Of a stretch of DNA of 20,049 nt, positions 6,213-13,718 are shown one piece after another. The DNA comes from Bacillota bacterium. GTDB taxonomy: Bacteria > Bacillota > Clostridia > Oscillospirales > Ruminococcaceae. Positions within the stretch are counted from its first letter, which is position 1, and each line of letters starts with the position of its first letter. The position numbers were made by a program, and so were the translations under genes. The notes beneath the pieces are model-generated. The model saw only the letters and a list, made by a program, of their open reading frames with translations. It was not told the origin of the DNA and made no database searches. The stretch lies in NCBI GenBank assembly GCA_023395695.1, contig JAEWYJ010000174.1:1-20049 (forward strand), read 5' to 3'.

Positions 6213-7481
6213 CTATTTGACCTGCTGTTTTTTGCGCATGCGGTCAGCCGCCAGCAAAATGCCGGCCTTGCCGGTCGGGTAAGTCAACCCGCCCTGCAGC
6301 CAGACGGCAAAGGGCTCGCGCATCGGCGCGTCGGCAGAAAGCTCAATGGATGCGCCCAGCGTAAAGGCGCCCGCCGCCATAATCACCTTGCTGTCGTAGC
6401 CCGGCATGTCCCATGGCTCAGGCGCCGCCATTGAATCCACCGGCGATCCGGATTGTATCCCCTCGCAAAACGCCACAAGCGCCTCCGGCGTTTTAAGGCC
6501 GATCGCCTGAATAATATCGTGCCGAGCGTCGCCGGATTGGGGAAAGGTCTCAAAGCCCATTTCCTCAAACAACGCCGCCGCAAACACCGCTGTTTTAAGG
6601 GCGGCGGCTACGGTAGTGGGCGCCATAAACAGCCCCATATACATGCTGCGCAGCTCGTCTAACGAGCAGCCGACCTCCCGCCCGGTGCCGGGCGTTGTCA
6701 GCCGGCAGGCACAGCGCTCAATCAGGTCGTGCCGCCCCGCGAGATACCCGCCGGTTCTGGCAATGCCCCCGCCCGGGTTTTTAATCAGTGAGCCGACCGT
6801 CAAATCGGCGCCAAGCGCAGCCGGCTCAATCCGATCGACAAATTCGCCATAGCAATTGTCTACCATAACAATAATTTGAGGATTCGCCTGCTTGACCGCC
6901 CTGATCGCCTCGCCAATCTCGGCCACCGACAGCGACGGACGCAGACTGTACCCGCGCGAGCGCTGTATGTAAGCGACCTTTGCGGTCTTGGACGCTTCTG
7001 CAGCCGCTGCAATATCAATTTTCCCCTCCGAAAGCTCCACCTGCGCATATCGCACACCGAAATCGCGCAGCGAGCCTTCGTCCCGCCCGTTATCCCGAAT
7101 GCCGATGACCTCCTCAAGCGTATCGTAGGGCTTGCCGGTCAGAGAAAGCACCACATCCCCCGGGCGCAACAGCCCGAAAAGGCCCACCGTCAGCGCATGC
7201 GTGCCCGAAACAAAGCTGTGCCGCACCAACGCATCCTCAGCGCCCATCGCCTGTGCAAATACGCGGTCGAGCGCGTCCCGGCCTATATCACCATAGCCAT
7301 AACCGGTGCTGCCGCAAAGGTGCGCCGCCGAAATGCCGTTGTCGATAAAAGCCTTTAGTACCTTCATGCCGTTGTACTGCTCGTTCTCTTCTATAGCGGC
7401 AAAGGCAGGCACAGCCTTGTGCTCCGCCTGCCGGGCAAGCGCCAGCAACGCCGGGTCTATTGGGAAAACCGGTTGTATCAT
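6213..7481 (-). CDS. Methionine gamma-lyase family (aluminium-resistance type) PLP-dependent protein
   Basis: This 422-residue fold-type I PLP enzyme belongs to the family annotated in Firmicutes as 'aluminium resistance protein' or methionine gamma-lyase-like, usually about 410-430 residues. Visible signatures are NGISAAHLCGSTGYGYGDIGRDALDRVFAQ near residue 48, the PLP-cradle segment HSFVSGTHALTVGLFGLLRPGD, IVMVDNCYGEFVD with the PLP-pyridine aspartate, and the Schiff-base lysine in VGSLIKNPGGGIARTGGY. The likely activity is cleavage of a sulfur amino acid or a related C-S lyase reaction, in the cytoplasm; the exact substrate is not known for this subfamily. The ATG overlaps the TGA of the upstream acetyltransferase gene (ATGA), and AGAGGA lies upstream. 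It is the last gene of the cluster and could process amino acids released by the two M42 peptidases. Confidence 0.9.
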   Translation of the reverse strand: MIQPVFPIDPALLALARQAEHKAVPAFAAIEENEQYNGMKVLKAFIDNGISAAHLCGSTGYGYGDIGRDALDRVFAQAMGAEDALVRHSFVSGTHALTVGLFGLLRPGDVVLSLTGKPYDTLEEVIGIRDNGRDEGSLRDFGVRYAQVELSEGKIDIAAAAEASKTAKVAYIQRSRGYSLRPSLSVAEIGEAIRAVKQANPQIIVMVDNCYGEFVDRIEPAALGADLTVGSLIKNPGGGIARTGGYLAGRHDLIERCACRLTTPGTGREVGCSLDELRSMYMGLFMAPTTVAAALKTAVFAAALFEEMGFETFPQSGDARHDIIQAIGLKTPEALVAFCEGIQSGSPVDSMAAPEPWDMPGYDSKVIMAAGAFTLGASIELSADAPMREPFAVWLQGGLTYPTGKAGILLAADRMRKKQQVK

Positions 7482-8224
7482 GTAGGAATCCTCTTTTCTG
7501 CGATAATAAGACGCTGCGGCAGCGCTTCAAAGCCTGCCTTTTGATAAAATGCCGTCAGCGGGCCGGTCTGCGCGGCTGTATAAATCGTCAGCTCGCGCAG
7601 CGGGGGATAGGCCCTGACCGCGTGCAGCAGTGCCAGGCCCCGCCCCTTGCCCCGCCGCACAGGCAGCACCGCTACCGACGACAGATAGGCGCTGCGGCGC
7701 CCTATAGCCGTTATGCAGGCGACAGACGCATTGTCGCACAAAAAGGCTTCGGCCCGCCCGGCATTGCGGCGGCGGGTCATATCCGAAAGCCAGGGCAGAT
7801 AGTCGGCTTCGCGCGCAAACTGCGCGTCACTCGCCCCTAAAATTTCAAAGCAGCGGCGCAGTTCCATACCGGTTTGAACCCTCTGGCGGGGCGCGGCGCC
7901 TTCTCCCGTGCAGCACAGCACCGGGTAGCTTTGGAAATGCCAGCCCGGCGGCGGACAGCTTTGCCCATCATATGGCGACGTCCATTCGACCCGGCTGACG
8001 CCAAACAGCTCCGCAAAGGGGAACAGCTCGTTAAAGTCCGGTCTGCCGGTGACAAGCAGCGCGCCGCCAAAGCGGCAAAGCACGCCACCAGAATCGTTGG
8101 TATACCAATCCGGCGCACCGGGCAGCGCACCGTAGCAGGCCTCCAGCGTCTGCATACGGCAGCCGATCAGCCCGTCGGCGGCCGATGTCTCCGGCGGCGG
8201 CATACCTTGACAATAGGAGATCAC
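7478..8224 (-). CDS. GNAT-family N-acetyltransferase
   Basis: A 248-residue protein whose C-terminal half is a GNAT domain: AYLSSVAVLPVRRGKGRGLALLHAVR (about 179-204, acetyl-CoA-binding motif R-R-G-K-G-R-G) and LTAFYQKAGFEAL (about 223-235). The N-terminal half (PGAPDWYTNDSGGVLCRFGGALLVTGRPDFNELFPFAELFGV) is not recognised; it may be a second, degenerate GNAT-like or substrate-recognition module. The chosen start is a GTG at 8224-8222 that overlaps the stop of the M42 peptidase gene (GTGA) and lacks its own Shine-Dalgarno, so translation is probably by re-initiation. An internal ATG at 8203 is possible but has only a poor upstream site. Its 3' end overlaps the next gene by 4 bases. The acceptor of the acetyl group is unknown. 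Confidence 0.85.
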   Translation of the reverse strand: MISYCQGMPPPETSAADGLIGCRMQTLEACYGALPGAPDWYTNDSGGVLCRFGGALLVTGRPDFNELFPFAELFGVSRVEWTSPYDGQSCPPPGWHFQSYPVLCCTGEGAAPRQRVQTGMELRRCFEILGASDAQFAREADYLPWLSDMTRRRNAGRAEAFLCDNASVACITAIGRRSAYLSSVAVLPVRRGKGRGLALLHAVRAYPPLRELTIYTAAQTGPLTAFYQKAGFEALPQRLIIAEKRIPT

Positions 8225-9234
8225 AGCCGGGCCAGCGGATCAATCACCGCCGAAAGCAGCTGTCTGGCGGACATGACATCCTGCATGGCCGCCACGCAGG
8301 AGGCACTGTGCAGATAACGGCAGGGCACCGAAAGGGCCATTGTTTTGGCGCCTGCTCCCGCGCGAGAAACCACACGGGCCTCGTTGCCGCCAAAAACGCC
8401 CTCCTTGGTCTGGACGGCAATACCGCGCTCCTCGGCGACATTGAAGGCCAGCGCATACAATTCCCGGTCGTAGAGCGTGCCCTTGTCGGCAAAAGACACG
8501 ACAGGGCCTTTTTTGAGCGCGCAGACCACCTTGTCGGCGGGAGCGCCCTCAATATCGCCCGCCGTAGTCGTTTCCAGAATAATCGCAATCTCCGGCGCGC
8601 ATGAATTGGCCGCCGCCGTTGCGCCAAACAGCGAGGACTCCTCACCGCAGGTGAATACGCCGGTCAGCTCCCACGGGCAGTCGGAGCACAGCAGGTCGAT
8701 AAGCAACGCGCAGCCAATGCGGTCGTCGAGCGCACGGGAGAGCAGCAGCCCCTCGCCGAACGCGCAAAACGGCGCCTCAAAGCAGGCTGCATCGCCAAGA
8801 CTTACGACCGAAGCCGCCTCCTCCTTTGAGGATGCGCCGATGTCGATATAAAGCCCGTCGGCCTTTAGCTCCGCCTCCCGCTCGTCGTCCTCAAGATGAT
8901 GCCACGCCTTGGCCCCGATAACGCCAAGAATGCCTGCATCGCCAATGCGCACCCGACGGCCGTGCAGCACCCGCGGGTCAATGCCGATAGGCGAAAACTT
9001 TAGCAGCCCCTCGCCGGTAATGGCGGTAATCAGCAGCCCCACCTCATCCATGTGGGCAAACAGTACAATCTTCTTTTGGGGGCGCTCGCCATTCTTAACG
9101 GCAATCAGGTTGCCCAGCGGGTCGACGGTCAGGGCACACTTTCCCGACAGCTGTCGTTCTATTACGGCGCGGACGCGTCCCTCATCGCCGGAGATGCCCC
9201 GCTCGGCGCAGAGCGCCTGAATTAACTGTTGCAT
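8221..9234 (-). CDS. M42-family metallo-aminopeptidase (second of tandem pair)
   Basis: A 337-residue M42 (glutamyl/deblocking aminopeptidase, endoglucanase-M-like) protein of typical family length. The dinuclear metal site is complete: H61 in FAHMDEVG, D170/D171 in RALDDRIGC, catalytic E198 and ligand E199 in TCGEESSLFG, E221 in IILETTTAGD, and H309 in YLHSASC. These enzymes form tetrahedral dodecamers in the cytoplasm and trim short peptides from the N-terminus. A GGAGGTG ribosome binding site is 5 bases before the ATG, inside the end of the upstream peptidase gene; the two overlap by 13 bases. The pair are clearly related but diverged, so they could have different specificity or co-assemble. 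Confidence 0.95.
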   Translation of the reverse strand: MQQLIQALCAERGISGDEGRVRAVIERQLSGKCALTVDPLGNLIAVKNGERPQKKIVLFAHMDEVGLLITAITGEGLLKFSPIGIDPRVLHGRRVRIGDAGILGVIGAKAWHHLEDDEREAELKADGLYIDIGASSKEEAASVVSLGDAACFEAPFCAFGEGLLLSRALDDRIGCALLIDLLCSDCPWELTGVFTCGEESSLFGATAAANSCAPEIAIILETTTAGDIEGAPADKVVCALKKGPVVSFADKGTLYDRELYALAFNVAEERGIAVQTKEGVFGGNEARVVSRAGAGAKTMALSVPCRYLHSASCVAAMQDVMSARQLLSAVIDPLARL

Positions 9235-10238
9235 AAGCCACCTCCAACCGTTTCGGCAATCAGCCGGGCTGTATTTTCAACGTCGCAAAGCGCCACAACC
9301 TCTCCCGGCGTATGCATAAAGCGCAGCGGTATCGACACCAGCGCCGTGCGCACCCCCCTGCCGGAAACGGCGATTGCGTCGGCGTCGGTACCGGTGCGGC
9401 TGCTCATAACCTCAAGCTGCCACGGAATATTGGCGCGTTTGGCGGTGTCGGTCAACAGTCGTGAAAGGCGGCGATCCAGAAACGGCGCAACGCCGATCAT
9501 CGGGCCCTTGCCCATCTCGCCGCAGGCTTCGGCCTTTTCATCGGGCGTCAGCCCCATGGAAACGTCGACAACAACGGCAAAATCGGGCGCAACGGCAAAG
9601 GCCGAGGTCGCAGCCCCCGAGGAGCCAACCTCCTCCTGCGAAACAAGCGCGACAATAATTTCAGCTTTTTCGTTTTTTTTCAAAAGCTCGGCCGCGCGGA
9701 TAACCGCCGCGCAGCCCGCGCGGTCGTCGAGCGCCGCGGAGCATATTCTATCGGCAAAAAGTGGCTCCAGCGCACCGTCGAGCGTGATGCGGTCTCCCAG
9801 TGCCACCTTTTCGCGCGCAGCCCCGGCGCTAAGGCCGATATCCACCGCAAGCTCTTCCGGCTTGGCGGTTTTAGTCTTTCCGTCCGAAAGATGGGGCGGC
9901 ATTGCGGCCACAACACCGGGCAGCTTGCAGCTGGCAGTGTGCACCGTCACCCGTGCGCCGGCCAGCGTCCGCCGGTCCGGCCCGCCGCAGGCAGCCACCT
10001 TTAAAAAACCCTTGTCGGTAATACGCGTGACAATTAAGCCCACCTGGTCAAGATGCGCCGCCAGCATCACGCGCGGCAGTCCAGCCCTGGCCGGAGGCAC
10101 ATGGCAAAGCACACTGCCCAGCGGCGTGTGCACCACCCGCCCTAATGGCGAGAGCAGCTGCTCCGCCGTCTTGGCGGCATCGCCCTCATCGCCCGAAACG
10201 CCCGTTGCCGGGCAAAGCGTTTTTAACAGATCTAACAT
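9222..10238 (-). CDS. M42-family metallo-aminopeptidase (first of tandem pair)
   Basis: A 338-residue M42 peptidase with all expected metal and catalytic residues: H62 in AAHLDQVG, D171/D172 in AALDDRAGC, E202/E203 in VSQEEVGSSG, D225 in VVVDVSMG, and H309 in FMHTPGE. It starts MLDLLKTLCPATGVSGDEG, like its downstream neighbour (LIQALCAERGISGDEG), which supports a tandem duplication. The ATG is preceded by AAAGGAG. It is 76 bases downstream of murD on the same strand and overlaps the second peptidase by 13 bases. The role is probably intracellular peptide degradation that feeds amino acids to the lyase at the end of the cluster; the substrate is inferred. Confidence 0.95.
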   Translation of the reverse strand: MLDLLKTLCPATGVSGDEGDAAKTAEQLLSPLGRVVHTPLGSVLCHVPPARAGLPRVMLAAHLDQVGLIVTRITDKGFLKVAACGGPDRRTLAGARVTVHTASCKLPGVVAAMPPHLSDGKTKTAKPEELAVDIGLSAGAAREKVALGDRITLDGALEPLFADRICSAALDDRAGCAAVIRAAELLKKNEKAEIIVALVSQEEVGSSGAATSAFAVAPDFAVVVDVSMGLTPDEKAEACGEMGKGPMIGVAPFLDRRLSRLLTDTAKRANIPWQLEVMSSRTGTDADAIAVSGRGVRTALVSIPLRFMHTPGEVVALCDVENTARLIAETVGGGLCNS

Positions 10239-10314
10239 TGGTTTCTCCTTTAATCAACATTGGGGCCGCCGCCTTGGGGCAGCCCGTGCCCGACACAGCG
10301 CAGGCCAATTGATG

Positions 10315-11706
10315 CTAAAGCCCATTGACAAGCTTTTTGTAGCAGTTGCCCCGCTCTTCAAAATTAGAAAAGGCGTCGAAGCTGGCACAGGCAGGGCTCA
10401 GGGTAACCACATCACCGAAAACGGCATTCTGGTTGGCCAGCGCCACCGCTTCGGCCATATCCTTTGCGCGCAGAATCTGAAGACCGCTAATCTTAAAGCC
10501 TTCGGCCGCGGTGACCGCCGCCTCAATTTTATCGGCCGTCGGGCCGGTGAGTATCAGCAGCTTAACACGGCTTAATACCGGCCGGGCCAGCGGCTCAAAC
10601 GGTATTTTCTTATCGTAGCCGCCCGCTATCAGAATCAGCTTATCCTCAAAGCTCATCAGTCCCGCCACTGTGCGGGTGGGCGAGGTGGCAATTGAGTCGT
10701 TATACCAGCGCACGCCATCCTTTAAGCGCACGAATTCAATGCGGTGCTCCACCCCGCCGAAGGTGCGGGCAGCGTCGCAAATCTGCTTGGGGGTAACGGC
10801 GCCCCAGGCGGCCGAGATGGCTGCGAGCACATTTTCAACATTGTGCAAACCGGGCAGCTTAATCTCGCTGCGATTCATCAAAAATACCGCGCGTCCCCCC
10901 ACACTGTGGTAAAGGTCGCCCTTGCCGTCCATCCATGCGCCGTCTTGCACCGGCCGCTGGCGCGAAAAGAAAGAGAGCTGCCCGCGCACCTCATCTTTAA
11001 ATGCCTCCGCCCCGGCGCTGTCGGCCGAAAGCACCGCCCGTGAGAAGGCGCTCTGATGCCGCACAATATTGCGCTTTGCGCCGACATATTCCGCCATGTC
11101 CCGGTGTACATCCAGATGGTTGGGGCTGATATTGGTCACAACCGCCACGTCGGGCGAGCAGCGCATGGACAACAGCTGAAAGCTTGAAAGCTCCACAACG
11201 CACAGGTCGTTTTCGCTTACGATATCCAGAATAGGCAGCAGCGGCTTGCCGATGTTGCCGCCCAGATGCACCGTCTTGCCGCAGCGGCGCAGCATCTCCG
11301 CCAGAATGCTTGAGGTGGTGGTTTTGCCGTCCGAGCCGGTTACGCCGTAGACCGGGCAGGGGCACAGCCGCATGAACACCTCCAGCTCGCTGGTAACAAT
11401 CTTGCCGCGCTCGCGCGCGCGAGCCAGCTGCCCGGTGGTAAAGGGCAGACCGGGCGTGCGAAAAATAATCTCGCCGTTTAAATCCTCAAGATAATTCTGA
11501 CCCAGCGAAAGCGCAACACGCGCCTTTTTAAGGCGTTCAATCTGGTCGGGACGAAACTGCTCCTCGCTCCGGCTGTCGTGCAGCGTCACCTGTGCGCCGT
11601 TTTGCACCAGACGGAACAAAAGCTCGGCATTGCTGACCCCGAAGCCGATGACGTCTATTTTTCGGTCCTTCATAAGCGGGAAAAAATTCTTTGCATTATA
11701 ATACAT
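10315..11706 (-). CDS. murD: UDP-N-acetylmuramoyl-L-alanine:D-glutamate ligase
   Basis: MurD adds D-glutamate to UDP-MurNAc-L-Ala in peptidoglycan precursor synthesis in the cytoplasm. The protein is 463 residues, the usual length for MurD. It shows an N-terminal Rossmann-like UDP-binding part (KIDVIGFGVSNAELLFRLVQNGAQVTLHD), the ATP loop VYGVTGSDGKTTTSSI (about 119-134), the Mur-ligase signatures VVELSSFQL and NISPNHLDVH (about 171-201), and the C-terminal WYNDSIATSPTRTVAGL. The frame is open to a TTG at 11772. The ATG at 11706 is chosen because AAGGGAG lies 8 bases upstream and homologues begin near this point. Here murD is outside a division/cell-wall cluster and instead precedes two peptidases. 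A GGGC/GCCC-rich hairpin (10263-10285) lies in the gap to the peptidase genes. Confidence 0.96.
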   Translation of the reverse strand: MYYNAKNFFPLMKDRKIDVIGFGVSNAELLFRLVQNGAQVTLHDSRSEEQFRPDQIERLKKARVALSLGQNYLEDLNGEIIFRTPGLPFTTGQLARARERGKIVTSELEVFMRLCPCPVYGVTGSDGKTTTSSILAEMLRRCGKTVHLGGNIGKPLLPILDIVSENDLCVVELSSFQLLSMRCSPDVAVVTNISPNHLDVHRDMAEYVGAKRNIVRHQSAFSRAVLSADSAGAEAFKDEVRGQLSFFSRQRPVQDGAWMDGKGDLYHSVGGRAVFLMNRSEIKLPGLHNVENVLAAISAAWGAVTPKQICDAARTFGGVEHRIEFVRLKDGVRWYNDSIATSPTRTVAGLMSFEDKLILIAGGYDKKIPFEPLARPVLSRVKLLILTGPTADKIEAAVTAAEGFKISGLQILRAKDMAEAVALANQNAVFGDVVTLSPACASFDAFSNFEERGNCYKKLVNGL

Positions 11707-11983
11707 AACAGGCTCCCTTCCGCCGCTGTACCGGCATGTTTGTATGGGGGTAAACGCTTTCATCCTGCGCAACCGGCGCGATGACGGCGTTTATCGGTTT
11801 TGAGTATCGTTTGAGGCCATACGCATTTTATTAAAGCCGCAAAAACATATTTAAGCCTATTGCTTTTAGTGGCAACCGGCATGGGGCAAGAGGCGCATAT
11901 GGCATCAATAACAATTGCGCCGCATACTATCATATATTAAATCAGGGTCTTTCATACGCAGTGTATACCGGTTGTCGCACCTG

Positions 11984-12004
11984 AAAAAACGGCGGCCGCC
12001 CGCC
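11984..12004 (-). terminator. Leftward terminator or attenuator hairpin
   Basis: Read leftward: GGCGG, a 4-base GCGG loop, CCGCC, one G, then six T. This is a compact GC stem with a clean U-run. It lies about 35-55 nt after the predicted start of the promoter at 12074-12046. Confidence 0.6.
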
Positions 12005-12045
12005 ATGCAAAAACCGGCTTTTATGGATAATGATGCTATTTAAGT

Positions 12046-12074
12046 ATTATATCGTTTTGATGAGAAAATATCAA
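12046..12074 (-). promoter_or_regulatory. Near-consensus leftward sigma-A promoter
   Basis: TTGATA (12074-12069), a 17-base spacer and TATAAT (12051-12046), the best promoter in the window. It faces murD, 340 bases away, with a terminator-like hairpin in between. Confidence 0.7.
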
Positions 12075-12114
12075 TTGCCAGACTTTTTTTAACATCTTTT
12101 TTGCTTCTGCTGCG

Positions 12115-12120
12115 TATAAT
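12115..12120 (+). promoter_or_regulatory. -10 element of the 39-codon gene promoter
   Basis: TATAAT (12115-12120) about 34 bases before the start codon. The best -35-like hexamer, TTAACA (12089-12094), is 20 bases away, which is too far, so the -35 part is weak or the promoter needs an activator. Confidence 0.5.
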
Positions 12121-12153
12121 GATAAAAGCTATTTTATGAAGGAGACATCAATT

Positions 12154-12273
12154 ATGGAACAAAATGAAAGTGACTGCGATGTATTATTAAATTTTATGGA
12201 GTGGTTTGAAGTGCAGGGCGACATCGACGACTTTGTGTTTTACGACCAGGTCGCCCTGATAAGTGAAAAGTAA
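12154..12273 (+). CDS. Small acidic protein, 39 residues, function unknown
   Basis: A short gene with all the parts of a real one. There is a TATAAT upstream, an AAGGAG ribosome binding site (12139-12144) 9 bases before the ATG, and 39 codons ending in TAA. A strong terminator starts 2 bases after the stop. The protein begins MEQNESDCDVLLNFMEWFEV, continues with GDIDDFVFYDQVALISEK, and is strongly acidic. It has no signal peptide or membrane helix and a single cysteine (residue 8). The central part (LLNFMEWFEV) could be an amphipathic helix, which might bind a partner protein. No family is recognised. It is flanked by oppositely oriented genes, so it is a single-gene unit. Confidence 0.7.
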   Translation: MEQNESDCDVLLNFMEWFEVQGDIDDFVFYDQVALISEK

Positions 12274-12274
12274 G

Positions 12275-12311
12275 CCCGGGCAGAAGCTACCTTCTGCCCG
12301 GGTCTGTTTTT
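12275..12311 (+). terminator. Strong rho-independent terminator of the 39-codon gene
   Basis: A perfect 12-bp stem CCCGGGCAGAAG / CTTCTGCCCGGG (12275-12286 and 12291-12302) with a 4-base loop, followed by TCTGTTTTT. The leftward strand also has a T-rich tail, so it may also end the amidotransferase transcript. Confidence 0.9.
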
Positions 12312-12330
12312 GACTTGAACCGGCGTCATA

Positions 12331-13050
12331 TTACGGCCGGACAGCCGCACACTGCCCGATAAAGTTTAAAAACAGCGGCGCCGAATCGGGGCCATGGTGC
12401 AGAAAACGGCGGTTGCCGGTCATACGCTCGGGGTGCCATTGCACCGCCGATATCGGCAGCGAAACATGCGTCATTGCCTCAATAATTTCGCCGCTGGTGG
12501 CGGTACAGACAAAATCCTCCGCCATTGCCTTGACCGACTGGTGGTGGTAGCTGTTGGTCAGCATGCAATCGCCATAAAGCCGGTGCAGCAGCGAGCCGGG
12601 CAGCAGCGCCGTTTTGTGCACGCAGTCGTGCGGCTTGTCACCTCCGCTGTGCGTCGCCCCAAGCTGGCTGGGCAGGTCCTGCCACAGCGTGCCGCCAAAA
12701 TAGCAGTTGATAATCTGAATACCGCGGCAGATGCCGAATACCGGCTTCTTCGCTTTGACAAAGCGTGAAAGCAGCGCATACTCCATGGCGTCGCGCTGCG
12801 CGTCTATCAGGCCGCACTCGGGCAGCCGCTCTTCACCGTAGAGGGCGGGGTCTATATCCGGCCCGCCGGTAAGCAGCAGGCCGTCGGCAAGCGCCGCTAA
12901 ATCTTCGGCCAGCTCCCCGTCATCGAGCGGCAGCAGCGGAATGCCGCCCGCGCGGGTGACCGCGTCGGCATAATTCTGGTAAAGATATCTGCGGCTCTGG
13001 CCGTTGGGGGAGGTCTCGTACCCTGCGGTGAGTAAAATCAACGGTTTCAT
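12331..13050 (-). CDS. Class-I glutamine amidotransferase / gamma-glutamyl hydrolase (peptidase C26, PuuD-like)
   Basis: A 239-residue cytoplasmic hydrolase of the PuuD/C26 group, which cleaves gamma-glutamyl amide bonds such as gamma-glutamyl-GABA. The catalytic triad is complete: nucleophile C108 in PVFGICRGIQIIN, then H206 and E208 in AVQWHPERM. Other family marks are GLLLTGGPDIDPALYGEE (about 58-74) and NSYHHQSV (about 166-173). The open frame continues upstream to a start at 13173. The ATG at 13050 is preferred because GGAGGG lies upstream, the family starts at this point (MKPLILLTAGYE), and the upstream extension is merely trmB sequence in another frame. The ATG overlaps the trmB stop (ATGA), so the two are coupled. 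The physiological substrate is unknown. Confidence 0.92.
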   Translation of the reverse strand: MKPLILLTAGYETSPNGQSRRYLYQNYADAVTRAGGIPLLPLDDGELAEDLAALADGLLLTGGPDIDPALYGEERLPECGLIDAQRDAMEYALLSRFVKAKKPVFGICRGIQIINCYFGGTLWQDLPSQLGATHSGGDKPHDCVHKTALLPGSLLHRLYGDCMLTNSYHHQSVKAMAEDFVCTATSGEIIEAMTHVSLPISAVQWHPERMTGNRRFLHHGPDSAPLFLNFIGQCAAVRP

Positions 13051-13718
13051 ACAGTTCCCTCCGGCAGCACGGCAGCCATGTAGTGGATGGGCAGCCCCAT
13101 ATCGCGGAACATGCGCTCGTGCTCTGTCATAATAGCCGACGCCTCGTGCGAGGCCGGCAGATCGGCAATACATTCGACCACCTTAAAGCCGCTTTCGGCA
13201 AGATATTCTCCGGTGGCTTCAAAAAGGGTGTCATCATCGGTTTTAAACAGCAGTAAATGGCCCGGCAGCAAAAACTTTTTATAAAGCGCCAGCTGTCTGG
13301 GATGGGTAAGCCGGTGCTTAAAATCTCGCTTTTTAGGCCAGGGGTTGCAAAAATTGATGTAAATTTGGGCGATACAATCCTCCGGGCCGAGCATATGGTC
13401 AATCCATTCTATGTTATGCGCCGCAAGACGCAAATTGTCCACCGTGCGCCCGCCCTGCGCATAAACCTGCTCGGCATTGCGCTTGGCCAGCCCGAGCACC
13501 TCGCTTTTAAGGTCGACAGCCAGAAAATTAATATCGGGGTTGTCAAACGCCTTCTGGGCAATAAAGCCGCCCTTGCCGCAGCCCAGCTCCAGATACAGCG
13601 GCGCCTGTGGCCGCTCAAACAGCGCGTTCCAATGTCCACGGCAGTCGTCGGGGGCATCTATGACAAACGGGCTGGCGGCCAGCTCCGACCGGGCCCAGGG
13701 TTTTCTTCTGATTCGCAT
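13047..13718 (-). CDS. trmB: tRNA (guanine-N7-)-methyltransferase
   Basis: TrmB makes m7G46 in the variable loop of tRNAs with S-adenosylmethionine. The 223-residue protein shows the SAM-binding LYLELGCGKGGF (about 41-52), the AVDLKSEVLGLAKRNAE acidic-loop region, the signature INFCNPWPKKRDFKHRL (about 121-136), and TEHERMF (about 198-204) near the C-terminus. Two in-frame ATGs exist, at 13724 and 13718. GGAGG directly abuts the first but is 6 bases from the second, so MRIRRKPWARSEL (13718) is the likely start. A candidate leftward promoter lies at 13906-13879. It is first in a two-gene unit with the amidotransferase. Confidence 0.96.
   Translation of the reverse strand: MRIRRKPWARSELAASPFVIDAPDDCRGHWNALFERPQAPLYLELGCGKGGFIAQKAFDNPDINFLAVDLKSEVLGLAKRNAEQVYAQGGRTVDNLRLAAHNIEWIDHMLGPEDCIAQIYINFCNPWPKKRDFKHRLTHPRQLALYKKFLLPGHLLLFKTDDDTLFEATGEYLAESGFKVVECIADLPASHEASAIMTEHERMFRDMGLPIHYMAAVLPEGTV

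Larger units (their letters stand above)
11707..12153. other. Intergenic region with back-to-back promoters and a short leftward transcription unit
   Basis: This 447-base gap between murD and the 39-codon gene carries no convincing coding sequence. It holds a consensus leftward promoter (12074-12046), a leftward terminator-like hairpin soon after (12004-11984), and the rightward -10 of the small gene (12115-12120). About 280 bases between the hairpin and murD show no strong promoter. So either murD is expressed by readthrough of the hairpin, or its own promoter was not recognised. Confidence 0.6.

Noticed and set aside
9229..10575. A 448-codon rightward open frame opposite the M42 peptidase genes
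   Set aside because: It is low-complexity Ser/Ala/Pro-rich protein, the usual antisense shadow of GC-rich codons. The opposite strand has complete peptidase and murD signatures.
11707..11772. A 22-residue N-terminal extension of MurD from a TTG
   Set aside because: The ATG at 11706 has an AAGGGAG site, and the extension has no such site or family match.
13051..13173. An N-terminal extension of the glutamine amidotransferase
   Set aside because: It lies wholly within trmB in another frame, and the ATG at 13050 has a GGAGGG site and matches the family start.
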